The notes beneath the pieces are model-generated. The model was not told the origin of the DNA. It saw only the letters and a list, made by a program, of their open reading frames with translations, and ran no database searches. A stretch of DNA of 64,000 bases from Neoscytalidium dimidiatum (Eukaryota; Ascomycota; Dothideomycetes; Botryosphaeriales; Botryosphaeriaceae). The stretch is taken from the NCBI GenBank assembly GCA_037367355.1, contig CM074700.1, forward strand, positions 496,001-560,000. Reading direction: 5' to 3'. Of the stretch, positions 1 to 10,700 are shown in pieces. The stretch's first letter is position 1. Each line of letters begins with the position of its first letter. The translations under genes were made by a program, and so were the position numbers.

Positions 1-136
1 GCTGAGCGAGTGTGCGGTGGTCTGGTGCATCAGTGTCGGTAGGTATTCTGCCGAGTTAGGCCCCGAGTTGGTCACGTGGGCGGTGAGTAGTCGTAGGGTT
101 TCGTTATCCGCCTTTCTGGGCGACTGTGCCGTAACA
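1..136 (-). repeat. 3' LTR of element 1 (partial)
   Basis: Positions 1-136 are identical to 6134-6269 and end in GTAACA, the inverted complement of the TGTTAC that opens the other LTR copy. Only the terminal third of the 380 bp LTR is in the window. Confidence 0.97.
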
Positions 137-150
137 CTATCCCCCCTCTA
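137..150 (-). other. Polypurine tract of element 1
   Basis: Directly inside the 3' LTR the minus strand reads AGAGGGGGGATAG, a purine run in the position expected for plus-strand DNA priming. It fixes the orientation of the element as minus. Confidence 0.8.
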
Positions 151-154
151 GGCA

Positions 155-171
155 ACCTTCGGCCCGAAGGT
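155..171. promoter_or_regulatory. Perfect 17-bp palindrome with CGG-N-CCG core
   Basis: ACCTTCGGCCCGAAGGT is an 8+1+8 inverted repeat between the polypurine tract and the TATA box of the antisense gene. Its centre is CGG-C-CCG, an inverted CGG pair of the kind zinc-cluster proteins recognise. A 19-bp version with the same core sits at the same place in element 2 (6890-6908). Function as an operator is inference. Confidence 0.6.
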
Positions 172-175
172 CGAG

Positions 176-183
176 TATAAAGG
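176..183 (+). promoter_or_regulatory. TATA box of the antisense gene
   Basis: TATAAAGG lies 54 bp upstream of the ATG at 230 on the plus strand, followed by a CT-rich leader, a typical fungal arrangement. It suggests that the antisense gene has its own promoter rather than depending on LTR read-through. Confidence 0.55.
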
Positions 184-229
184 TAGTTGAGCTCCTCCTT
201 AGTTCCCTTGAGATTATTTCTCTGCCGTC

Positions 230-873
230 ATGTCCAGTTCCGCTCGTCGACGCGCGCTCGCCCGTATCCTTCGTAACGGTACTGACGCTCCCAGACGTTG
301 TTCCTTTTGTGAGAGACCTCGTCTTCGTTGTCTTGTGTCGCCGGATTCCAAGAGGTGTTACGAGTGTGCCAAGCGAGGCCACCTTTGTTCCTTTCCTTCT
401 GACATGGCTTCCCTATTGAGTTTCGTCGTGTGGATCAACAACGGGACCGGGTGCGGGCTCAGATTGAGCAGACCCAGCGCGAGATCGAAAGGGATGAGGC
501 CGAGATTCAGCGGTTGCAAGAGGAGGCTCAACGTTTGGTTCGTCGTACCGCCACTTCTCGGTCCAAGGTGATCCGCCTGTTGCGGACACTTTCCTTCCTG
601 GATTCCCGGAGTCAGGAGTTGTTTGAGCGGGAGTTGGCGGCCATTGAGGCTGAGGAGGCGCAGGAGGCGCGGGCGGCTCAGGGGTCCTTGTTATCTGGTT
701 CAGGCGGTGGTGACGTGGCGGGTTCCGACGGGCTGGTTCCTCGAGAGGCACCGGTGGACCAGTTTCAGGTGTCCTTGACGCCTCCGGGGTTTGCGTCGGG
801 AGGATGCTCTGGGTTTGGGCGGTCAGGGTTTCGTCGGTGGTATTCATGGATGAGTTCCTCGCAGTTAAGGTAA
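230..873 (+). CDS. Antisense retrotransposon gene: zinc-cluster-like domain plus coiled coil (one frameshift)
   Basis: This gene runs against the element, filling the space between the pol stop (765) and the polypurine tract and overlapping the pol 3' end by about 110 bp. After a short basic N-terminus it has cysteines at residues 24, 27, 34, 43, 46 and 53, i.e. C-x2-C-x6-C-x8-C-x2-C-x6-C, which fits the Zn(II)2Cys6 (Gal4-type) pattern exactly. About 20 residues later a single frame change near 415-420 leads into a charged Glu/Gln/Arg-rich helix of roughly 70 residues with coiled-coil character, then a Gly/Ser-rich tail. Gal4-type proteins have the same order: zinc cluster, linker, coiled coil. 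A decayed counterpart is found at the same site in element 2. DNA binding and regulation are inferred; a nucleic-acid-binding accessory protein is the alternative. Confidence 0.7.
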
Positions 874-3800
874 GAGATTGGTTCCCATGAGGGTTCCCAC
901 GGGTTCCCGGCGGAATCCGCTCCTTCCCATTTGATGAGGTACTTAAATTGACCGTCGATCCAGTCTCCATCCAAGATTTTCTCTACGTCCCATTCTTTGT
1001 CGGCGTCATCGGGGTGTATTTCAAGTTCTGGGTCAGGTTCGGCGTTGCTGTGTGCGGGTTCAAGTAAAGAGATGTGGAAAACTGGGTGTATACCCACTTG
1101 TTCTGGCAATCTGAGTTTAAAGGAAACAGGTGAAAGTTTTTTCTCAATTTGGTAGGGTCCGATTTTCTTGTGGTCCAATTTGTCGTTCGATCGTGTTGTT
1201 TTGATGTTTTTTCTGAGGAGCCAGACTTTATCCCCCTCCTTCAGGGGCGGCGACGCCTGGCGCCGTCTGTCATGGTACATGGCCATTCGGTATGCGGTGA
1301 ATTTGATGTCTCGGGCCAGTTCCTGGTGTAGTTCACGTAGCTGGTCTGCTCTGAGCATAGCTTTTTGGGCGAGTACTTCGCAGATCTGGGGTTCTCCGAA
1401 GGCAGTAGGGTCGAATCCGTAGTTGGCGTAGAAGGGCGTGGTTTGTGTGGCTTCCGTTGATGTGCTGTTGTACGCGTATTGGGCTAATGGTAGGAGTTCG
1501 ACCCAGTTGTTTTGCCTGTAATTCAGGTAGAATCTTAGGTACTGTTCTAGCGTTTGGTTGGTTCGTTCCGTTTGTCCATCGGTTTGCGGGTGTGCCGTTG
1601 TTGACATCTTGTGTTTAGTTCCTAACTTGTGGACCAAGGTTTGCCAGAACTTAGCTCTGAATCGTGGGTCTCGGTCCGTGATTAGTTCCTTGGGCATCCG
1701 TGGTGGGCGAAGACATATCTGAGGAAGAGGTAGGCGCAGCCTTCTGCTCCGATTTTTTTGTTACAAGGGATGAAGTATGCCCATTTTGTCAGGCGGTCGA
1801 CAATGACCAGGATGGCGTTGTGTCGTGCTTTAGTCACAGGGTCTACTGAATTTGGCAGGTCGGTGATAAAATCCATTGTGACCGATTCCCAGGGTTTGGT
1901 TGGTGTTGTGATGAGCTGTAGTTGTCCGTATGGTGCATGTCGTGCCACCTTGTTTTTGCGCATTCGTCACATTCCTGGATGATTTCTCTACTACTTTCCT
2001 CATTCGGGAAAGTAGTGTCTTGCAAGCCGTTCCAAGGTTCTTGTCATTCCTGGGTGTCCGTGAACTGCGGACTCGTGGTATTCCTTTGTCAGCCGTTTGC
2101 GCAGAGGTGTGGGTACGTAGATTTTTCCGCGGAATAGTATGTTGCCTCTATGGTCTTGGACTAGGTCGGGTCGTCATGTTCGGGGTGCCTATTCGTTGAA
2201 GCAGTTCTTGGGATAGCGGATCATTGTTATATTTTCCTTGGATGATTTGTTCCCGGCGGTGTCATCTTCTTCCTCGTTTACTGCCTCTTCCGTGGTTTCT
2301 TCAAGTGTTGGTATGGGTTCCTCGTCCTGCGGTTCCTCTTCGTCCTCCGGCTCCTGCTCTGGTGTTGGGTTTCGTGGAGGTTCGTCGTCGTCGATGGGGC
2401 TCCCTAGCCTTATGATGGGTGCCAGTATTCGTTCTTCCCAGGGTGCGTCGGATTCTTCAATGATTCGGGGCGGTTGGGGCCTAACGTGCCGTCGTCATTT
2501 TGTCGTAGTACTGCTGGTGATAGTTCTGGCTTTCCTTCCACGTGGTCGGCTCTGCGGCTAAGTGCGTCGGCCTTGCCGTTTTCACTTCCCTTGCGGTAGT
2601 GGATCTTGAAGTAGAAGGGGCGAGTTGTTCTGCCCATCGTACTTGTCTTCTGTTTAACACCTTGGTGGTTGTGAAGTATCCCAGGTTCTTGTGATCCGAG
2701 TATACCGTGATTTCGTAGTTAGCTCCCCGGTAGTGTCGCCATTCCTTGAACGCTGTGACGATCGCAAGCAGTTCTTTGTCGTGTATCTCGTAATTGAGCT
2801 CGGCGGGTGACATTTTGCGAGAGTAATACGCGATAGGGTGTAATCTTCCCTCGTCGTCTGGCTGGCTGAGGGTAGCGCCAATGGCATAGTCGGATGCGTC
2901 AGTTTCGAGGTAGAGTGGCTTGTCAGGATCGAACATGAGGAGTACCGGCGCTTCTACGAAGGCCCTTTTGAGTTGATCAAACGCCTCTTGTTGGGGTGCT
3001 TCCCAGGTGAAAGGGTATTTTTCGGGTGAGTCGGATTAGGGTTCGGCTACATGCGAGTATCGTTTGATGAATCGTCGGTAGAAGTTGGCAAACCCTAAAA
3101 AGGCTTGTACTTCTTTGACGTTCCTTGGTTCTGGCCACTTCAGGATGTCTTCCACCTTTTTTGGGTCCATGACTATTTTTCCTGGTTCGATGATAAAGCC
3201 TAGGAATTCTACCCTTTGGGCATGGAAGGTACATTTTTCTGGTTTGACGGAGAGGTTGTATTCGAGTAGTTTCTGGAGGACTTTGGATACATGTTCCTTG
3301 TGTTCTTCAAGGGTTTCTGAGTAGATCAGGATGTCGTCGAGGTAGGCTGTGCAGAATCGGTCCAGATATTCTCGTAGGACGTGGTTGACAAGGGCTTGGA
3401 ATGTGGCAGGGGCGTTGGTAAGTCCGAAAGGCATTACCAAGTACTCGTACAAACCGTATCGAGTTCTGAATGCGGTTTTCCATTCATGTCCTTCCTTGAT
3501 TCGGATAAGGTGGTACCCATCCCGCAGGTCTAACTTGGTGAAGAATCGTGCCCCGGAGAGGCGATCCCTTAGTTCATCGATGCGTAGAGGGTAGCGGTCT
3601 TTGATGGTAATGTCGTTCAGGGATCGGTAATCCACACAGAGGCGTAACTTGCCTCCGGGCTTTGGTACGAAGAGGACGGGGAATCCTGCTGAGGATTGAG
3701 AGGGTCGGATGTATCCCTTCTTCAGTAGTAAGTCCAAGTGTTCCCTCATTGCTTGTAACTCCTTTTCCGACATTGGATATAGGGGTCCAAATCGGGGTTC

Positions 3801-4620
3801 AGTGCCTGGTTTCAAGTTGATCTCGTGGTCCCATGGTCTGTGTTCCGGTAGTGCGTCTTCGATCTTTTCTCTGAAAATTTCCTTGAACCGGTGGTATTCC
3901 TTAGGAACGCCATCAAGGTACTGTTCGTGTATCCTGGTGGGGTCATCTCCTCCACGGGTGTCGGGTAGTCTGGTTTTTCTCGTCTGGTGGCACTAATCTG
4001 TCGGGTTCTTTCTTTGTTTGTAGTGGTGGGGCGATACCACATCATTCCAATTGCTTGCCCCTTCTTTCGGGTCCTTTCCAGCGCAGCTTTCGAAATTAGG
4101 CTTACGTGGGTAATCGGTTCGGCTATGGTGCGTGGTTTCCATTCTGGTTCTTGGTTTCGTTCTCTGGACTTGAGGGTAATTCCTCCATTGTCCCAATCGT
4201 ATTGTATTTTCCATTTCTTCTGCCAAGGGATGCCGAGAATGACATCATACTTGGGGATCTTGGTAACGTCTAGACAGATACGTTCCTGTGGTTTTGTATT
4301 CGAGGGTCAGTTTCGGGGTTTCGATGATTACCTTTCCATCTCCAAAGGAGCTGGGGATCCATCAACAGTTCTCAGCTGATATGGTTGGTCCTTTCTCTGG
4401 GTTTTAGGTTGGCTTTTTCTGCAAATCGGTTTGAGACGTAGTTCCCTTGTGATGCGGAGTCGATGAGGGTGAGCGCTCGGCGTCCATTGATTTTTGTCAC
4501 GACAACCCAGTGGTTCCCGTATTCTGCGGAGTCTCCTTTGCTTTCTGGTGGGTGTCCTGTGGTTTTTCCGGTCGATGCTGCTATGGTCCTGTGGGGCAGG
4601 GCCTCGCCTGCTGTAGCCCC
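765..4620 (-). pseudogene. pol of element 1: protease, RT, RNase H, integrase, chromodomain
   Basis: From right to left one sees an aspartic protease region (DSAS motif near 4455), a reverse transcriptase with the YLDD catalytic motif (near 3330) in an open stretch from about 3950 to 3036, RNase H (2936-2481, starting at the TDAS motif), the integrase zinc-finger end (CDECAK near 1970), the DDE core (MDFITDLP and LITDRDP flanking about 1690) and a chromodomain at about 960-780 (WDVEKILDG, YLIKWEG). Frame changes lie near 1690, 1965, 2615, 3040 and 3945, with others upstream, so no continuous polyprotein exists in this copy. Catalytic residues are all present, which is unusual for an old relic and fits either a recent master-copy-driven insertion or unpolished sequence. 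Confidence 0.93.
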
Positions 4621-4636
4621 AGTTCAGTAGGCGTTT

Positions 4637-5834
4637 CTAGTTTTTTGGGTGGTACCCGCTGATGTTCTTAGCTTCCTGGTGAATGGGGCAGGCTTCGATG
4701 CTACAAGTGGACCAGTGGATGGTGTCATGGTTGGGGGTCTCCGGTCGTCCTTCAGTAGCCGAGGTGGTTTTCTTGTCGTTGGTTCGCTGGTTGCTGGTTC
4801 GTTTGTCTGGGCAGTTTCTGCTGATATGTCCGTGCTTTCCACAGTGGAAGCAAAGACCCTTTTCACGCCGTCGCTGTTCTTCCTCCGGCGCCAGCCGAGG
4901 GTTTCGTCGTTGGTTGGCATCTAAGTCCATGGGGTCCCCCGGGGGTAGGTTGTTTCGAGGTTGCGCGGTGTTGGCCGAGTATCGGGTTTGGCCTGTCTCT
5001 TGTCTGAAATTGAACAGTTGTTGGTCGACTCGGATGGCCGTGTCGATGGTCTCGCTAAGGTCCTTGGGTAATCCGGTGCGGGCGAATTCGGCCTTCACAT
5101 TGTGCTTTAGGCCCTTGTAGAAGATGTATTTGAGGGATTGGTCGTTCCAATTGAGGTAGGAGGCGAGCATGCGGAATTCCGTGACATATTCCGAGACTGA
5201 TCGGGTTTGTCGGAGGTCCTGAATTCGAAGGGCGGCCTCCTGCTCTCGTTCTTGCTACCAAAGGCTTGTCTGATTGCGTCGGCGAAGCGATTGTAGTTGG
5301 CGAACAGGCTACTGGTTTCCGTACGTGGGATGGCCGAGCGGAAATCCTTTCGATAGGTTCGAACCACCGTGCTGCGTTACCTCGGAGGTAGGTTCCTGCA
5401 AAGCGGACCCTTTCCTCATCGTCCTTGAATGATGCTTTGTAGAATTCAAGTAATTCTCTAGTTGGGCCAGGAAGTCGTTGAGCTTACGCCGATCCCCATC
5501 GTAGGTGTCGGGGTCTTGATCTTTAGTTTGGTGTTGTGGGGTCGATTCTGATGTCGCGGGGTGGCTGGGGTGGAGGGCCGCATAGTACGGTTGACAGTAA
5601 AGGCTTGTCCTCGAATGAAGTACTCCAGAAGGACTTGCCGCAGTCCTCACTGGCGTTCTCTGGTACTCTGGGTCCGTTGATTGCTCGACTCAAGGAGGCT
5701 ATGCCCGAGGAATATGCTTCCGAAATGAGCAGCCTCATGTTAAGAGCTGGGTTTCCAGGGATCAAGGGACGGATTGACTGAAGCTGTTCCTCCTCCGTCG
5801 GAAGGTTGTTCCTGATTTCGGTCCAGGATGTCAT
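4637..5834 (-). pseudogene. gag of element 1 with CCHC zinc knuckle
   Basis: The Gag capsid region begins near 5834 and ends in a zinc knuckle with the order C-x2-C-x4-H-x4-C (CFHCGKHGHISRNC, near 4830) followed by a basic tail. It nucleates virus-like particles and binds the element RNA in Ty3/gypsy elements. The frame changes at least three times (about 5600, 5350 and 5150), each time continuing in recognisable Gag sequence without nonsense codons. Confidence 0.88.
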
Positions 5835-5889
5835 GGTTAGTAGTTTTCAGGGTGGGGTTACCTCCGGTGCCTAAGAAAGGTGGTCAAAG

Positions 5890-6269
5890 TGTTACGCCGG
5901 GACTCTTTCTGGGAGTCGAGGCGCGTCGTCAGGCAGCTTGGGCTTTCTAGGCCAATACAGTGGTAGGCAGGGAGGTTCGTACAATAGTAGGGTAGGAATC
6001 AATTGACAAGTTGACCACGAGGGTCCTAACTACGATAAATGAGTGTGGTCTATATACATGGAGTGATCGGTACGATCAGTAGTGATCTGTAATGTTAACC
6101 CACTGATCAGTACTGATCGGTGGTCCGAGCTTTGCTGAGCGAGTGTGCGGTGGTCTGGTGCATCAGTGTCGGTAGGTATTCTGCCGAGTTAGGCCCCGAG
6201 TTGGTCACGTGGGCGGTGAGTAGTCGTAGGGTTTCGTTATCCGCCTTTCTGGGCGACTGTGCCGTAACA
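5890..6269 (-). repeat. 5' LTR of element 1 (380 bp)
   Basis: The LTR opens with TGTTACGCC and closes with GCCGTAACA, a perfect TGTTAC/GTAACA terminal inverted pair. It holds a cluster of short GATCA/GTACT-type inverted motifs near 6065-6125. The primer binding site would lie just left of 5890 on the minus strand; no tRNA match is recognised by eye. Confidence 0.95.
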
Positions 6270-6872
6270 ATAATAGAATAAGAAGTTACGGGATATAGGA
6301 GTTCGATAGGCCTTATTACCTCTAAGTTAATATAGTATCGAATTAGAACTTTAAGTTAACTATGAGGGTTAAAGTACTATCTAACGAGTATATCTATATA
6401 CTATAGGAAAGCTATAGTAATCTAGGGATTATAGTATTAGATTAGAGCCTTAGATTAGAGGTTTAGATTAGTTCTAATCCCGTGTAGGTCCTATAGGTTT
6501 TACGTAACTCGGGCGCTAAAGCCTACTTTCGGGAGTCCGACTTCTACTAGTATTAGCGGACGATATTACCGCTATACTCTTATTCTTATCGGCTTTCCTA
6601 ATTCCTACCTATGCGGTCCTTCGTCCCCTACGGCTCTACGTTAGCCCGTACCCCTTTTCCTAGTCGTTACGCCCGTGGGCGTCCTTCCCGTACGGGCAGT
6701 CGTTATTGCCTACTGGCGTTCCCGTGCGTACCGTTATCCCGTATTCCTAGTCTTTCCGTACGGGCTTAAGAAGTACGGCTTTGCTATACGTAGGCTTCTT
6801 AGGGCCTTGCGGCTCTTTTTCCCGTACGGGCTCGCGGCCCTCGCGGCTATAAAGCCCGTAGGGTTCGTAATA
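6270..6872 (-). repeat. 3' LTR of element 2 (603 bp or more)
   Basis: It matches 13599-14201 in length and order from ATAATAG to GTAATA. Point differences between the copies are largely RIP-type transitions. Because element 1 begins exactly at its left edge, part of this LTR may lie beyond the window and the true LTR may be longer. Confidence 0.9.
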
Positions 6873-6889
6873 CTACCTCCCTCCTTAGA

Positions 6890-6908
6890 AATCTTCGGCC
6901 CGAAGATT
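6890..6908. promoter_or_regulatory. 19-bp palindrome in element 2, counterpart of 155-171
   Basis: AATCTTCGGCCCGAAGATT is a 9+1+9 inverted repeat placed just inside the LTR and a pyrimidine run (polypurine tract on the minus strand), as in element 1. The core TTCGGCCCGAA is shared although the flanks have diverged, so the motif has been conserved. Confidence 0.6.
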
Positions 6909-6959
6909 CTTCCGTTTGGCCTATATCTTGGGTTTCTATCGTTTCTTTATTTTCTTCTT

Positions 6960-7520
6960 CGTAAGTCTCGTCCCGTTATACCTCCTAAGCGTAAGCGTAA
7001 CTCCTAGAAGGCTAAGCGTAAGTCTTTAGCCTCTAAAATTAACCTTCTTAGTAAGAGGATATCTATTCCTTACACCGCGTGTTTACTAGCGAACGCCCGT
7101 CGTAAGCCGGGCGAGATAGAGGTAGTTTATAGAATAGACTTTAGCTATAAACGTTATAGCGAATACGTTCGTCGGGGCTTATCCGCCTACGATAGTAGCG
7201 GCTTAGAGGATTCTAATTATTCGTCCCTCTCCCGTTTTTCGAAGCTTTACGCTAACTGCCGCAGTTTTCCGGTTAAAGCGCGCTATCGATAAGGCCGAGT
7301 CGAAGGAGTAAGCGGTGCTAGATCTTCTTTAGAAGAATATAGCCCGGTTATAGCGTATTCGTAAGTAGCGAGACCTATTGCGCCGCCGTAGGAGCCTAAT
7401 AATTTCTAAGAAGGCGTAGACCGTTAAGGATCTTAAGGAGCTAGATCGTTTAGAGGCCGCTCGCGAGGTAGGGGATTCTATTAACTCTAAGAACGCCGAG
7501 GAGGAGCGATTAGTAAAGCG
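6960..7520 (+). pseudogene. RIP-decayed antisense zinc-cluster gene of element 2
   Basis: On the plus strand, one frame from about 6985 to 7290 encodes a basic segment and then a cysteine-like pattern: Tyr codons at 7071, 7128, 7155, 7164 and 7188 and a surviving Cys at 7080. TAT/TAC here is what RIP makes of TGT/TGC. The spacing of the second half (x8, x2, x7) and the residues SKR/YKR, x-E-x and RRG align with element 1. A downstream frame (about 7292-7490) reads as a charged helix interrupted by TAG/TAA at positions where Gln codons would be expected. This is the same gene architecture at the same site as 230-873. Confidence 0.6.
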
Positions 7521-7799
7521 TATATATGGCGACGTCTTAGCTAACGCTACTACGGGTTCGTTCCGTTCCGTTAGGTCGCTTGGCGTTAGTTCTGCTACTA
7601 CGCCGTCTAAGAGCTCCGAGCCGGTCGATTAGACGCGGTAGTCTCTATTTCCTAATTTCGATTTTGGGTCCTTTATATTTAACGAGTCGGCGGTGTTAGT
7701 CGATCCGGGTTTCGACGATAGAACTTATTAATAAGTTATCTATATCCGTCGTAATTTTCTAGCGGTTTCTAGGTATCGTCCTATTCTCCTTTCTATTTA

Positions 7800-10700
7800 A
7801 GAAGGTACCGAAATTAACCGTCGATGTAGTCGCTATCGAGGACTTTCTCTACTTCCTAATCTCGGTTTTCGTCGGCGTTTAGATTTTCTAGGAGTATCTC
7901 TTCCGTATAGGTTACGGTTTTAGCGTTCTTTAGTGCTGGTTCTAGGAGGGATACGTAAAAAACGGGGTATATCCGTATCGTTTCTAGTAATTTAAGGCGG
8001 AAATTAACTTTCCCGATTTTTTCTTCGATCCTAAATAGTTCTATTTTCTTAAAATCTAGCTTATTATTTGGCCGCCTTATTCTAATATTTTTTCTAAAAA
8101 GGTAGACTTTATCCTCCTTCTTTAGCTGCGGTGCCTCCTAGTGCCGCTTATCGTAGTATTTACCTATTCGTAGGGCTACGAATTCTAGGTCTAGGTATAA
8201 CTATTCGTAGAGTATCTTTAGCTAGTCGGCTTTAAGGATTCTCTTTTAAGCTAGTAATTTACTCGGTATCGGTTCTTTATAGGCCGATGGCTCGTAACCG
8301 TAATTAGCGTAGAACGGCGATTCTTATATTACTAATGCCTTAAAGCTATTATACGCGAACTAGGCTAGGGATAGTAATTCTACCTAGTTATCCTATACGT
8401 AGTTAAGGTAATAGCGTAGGTATTACTCTAGCGTCTAATTAGTTCGTTCTATCTATCCGTCTATTTACGGATATATCGTAGTCGAGAGTCTATATTTCGC
8501 TCCGAGTTATTTAGTAAGAGTCTACTAGAATCGTAATATAAATAGTCTATTTCTATTCGATACGAGTTCTTCTAGTAATCCGTAGTTACCGAGGATGGTT
8601 CTTAGAAACGTATATACGAGATCTTCCGCGTTTACCTTCTTTAGGTATAGTAGGTAGTACGCGTACTTTATTATTCTATCTATAATAACTAGTACTAAAT
8701 CGTACTTAACTTTAGTAAGTAGTTCTTCCGACTTAGGTAGATCCGTAATAAAATCTAGCGAGATAGATTACTAAGGGCGCTTAGGTGCCGGTAATAGCTA
8801 GAGTAGTCTATAGGGTACGTGTCTCGCCGCCTTACTTCGAATATAGAGGTTATATTGCGTGACTATCCGTTAGACTATCCTTCTAAGCCCTAGAAAGTAG
8901 TAATTTCTCGTAATCCTCTTAATCGTCTTCTCGGTTTCTTAATAACTATACGCTAGGGCCTCGTATATATTCTTTACGAGTTCCTCCCGTAGTTTTACCG
9001 GGACGTAGATTAATCCTAAAAATAGGATTATTCTATCTACGTCTTTAGTTACTCGGGGGTCGTTTTCTAGATTTTCGATTTCTTATACCGTGGCGTCTTC
9101 CGCGTAGGCTTCTCGGATTTTGCGATTCTATTCGTAGCTTTCTAGGCGTATCGCTAAGGCTACTAGCCTAGCCGGGGTAAGCGACCTATTAGGTTTCTCC
9201 TTTCTTCTATATATAGCGGAGATCTAGCGTTTATCGGGTATAAAAGACCCGTCTCCCTACTCTACTAGTATTACCGGTTATAGTTCTAGCTTTCCTTCTA
9301 TATAGTCGGTTCTTCTACTTAGCGCGTCTACGCGGGCGTTTTCTAATCTCTTTCGGTAGATAATCTTTATATCGTAGGACGCTAGTTCTTTAGCCTACCT
9401 AACCTATCTTCGGTTTAGTTCTTTCGTAGTAGTAAAGTATAAGAGGTTCTTATAATCGTAGTAGACTATAACCTAGTGCTTAGCTCCTTCAAGGTAGTAT
9501 CTCTATTCTTTAAAGGCCGTAACGATGGCTAGAAGTTCTTTATTATAGACGTCGTAGTTCCTTTTTAGACCTATTATCTTTCGGAAATAATACGCGATAG
9601 GATATAGTCTGCCTTACTCGTCTGGCTAGCTTAAAACTACTCCGATAGCGTAGTCCGATATATCGGTTTCTACCGTTATAGGTAGGTTAGAGTAGAATAG
9701 TCCTAAGACCGGTACTTCTATAAATATTTGTTTTAATAAGTCGAAAGTATTCTACTATCTTTCTCCCTATATAAATCTATATTCTTTTTTAGTTAAATCT
9801 ATAAGCGGAGCTAATACCTTCGTATAGTTTAGAATAAACTTCTAGTAAAAGTTAGTAAAGCTAAAGAAGGATTATACTTCTTTAACGGTTTTCGGCGTAG
9901 GCTATTCTCTTATCGCGTCTAGTTTCTTCTCGTCTATACTAATGTATTCTAGGGTAATAATAAACCCGAGGTACTTAGTCTTCTATATATACTATTCGCT
10001 CTTATTAGGGGCTATCCGGAGGTTCCGTTTCTCTAGTGCCTATAGGACTTTATATACGTACTCGGTATGTTCTTCGAGCGTTTCCAAGTATATTAGGATA
10101 TCGTCTAGGTAGGCTAGTACGAATACGTCTAAATACGGTCGTAGTATATCGTTAACTAGGCTCTAGAACGTAGTTAGTGTATTAGTAAGTTCGAATAGCA
10201 TTATCGTATACTCGTAATATCCGAATCTTATTCGGAAAGCCGTCTTCTATTCTTTACCTTCTTTTATTCGGACGAGATAATAACCTTCCCTAAGGTCTAG
10301 CTTAGTAAAGTATTTAGCTTTTCTTAGTCTATCCTATAATTTATCGATACGTAGTAACGGGTATCGGTTTTTTACCGTAATATTGTTTAATTATCTATAG
10401 TCGATATAGAGGCGGAGCTTACTATTTTTCTTAGGTACGAATAAGATAGGGTATCCGGCCGGTAACGTAGAGGGTCGGATATATTCTCTTTCTAGGTTCG
10501 TTTTAAGATACTCCCTTAGTACCTCGGCCTTATTCTTAGAAAGAGAGTAGATAGGCTTAAACGCGGGCTACGTTCCTAGTAATAGGAGTATTTTATAGTC
10601 CTATAGCTTATGCTTAGGTAATAATTCTTTACCTCTTTCTTAAAATAATTCGGCGTATTTCTAGAATTCCGGGGGTACTTTCTCTAGTTCCGTAGTATTT

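Larger units (their letters stand above)
1..6269 (-). mobile_element. Ty3/gypsy chromovirus-type LTR retrotransposon (element 1), truncated by window edge
   Basis: The element reads right to left: 5' LTR at 5890-6269, gag, protease, reverse transcriptase, RNase H, integrase with a C-terminal chromodomain, a polypurine tract, then the 3' LTR whose last 136 bp open the window. The domain order PR-RT-RH-IN places it in Ty3/gypsy (Metaviridae), and the chromodomain in the chromoviruses. It shows no RIP signature and the two LTRs match at all 136 comparable positions, which argues for a recent insertion. The reading frames are nevertheless broken about ten times by small indels, while in-frame stops are almost absent. 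An extra gene runs antisense between pol and the 3' LTR. The left target-site duplication lies outside the window. Confidence 0.95.

Noticed and set aside
413..970. A 185-codon minus-strand frame opposite the antisense gene
   Set aside because: It is the complement of the zinc-cluster/coiled-coil gene and of the chromodomain frame, proline- and threonine-rich, with no domain.
6675..7007. A 110-codon plus-strand frame across the LTR of element 2
   Set aside because: It straddles the LTR end, lies in RIPed DNA where TGA and many start codons are lost, and its product is low in diversity. It is a by-product of base composition.
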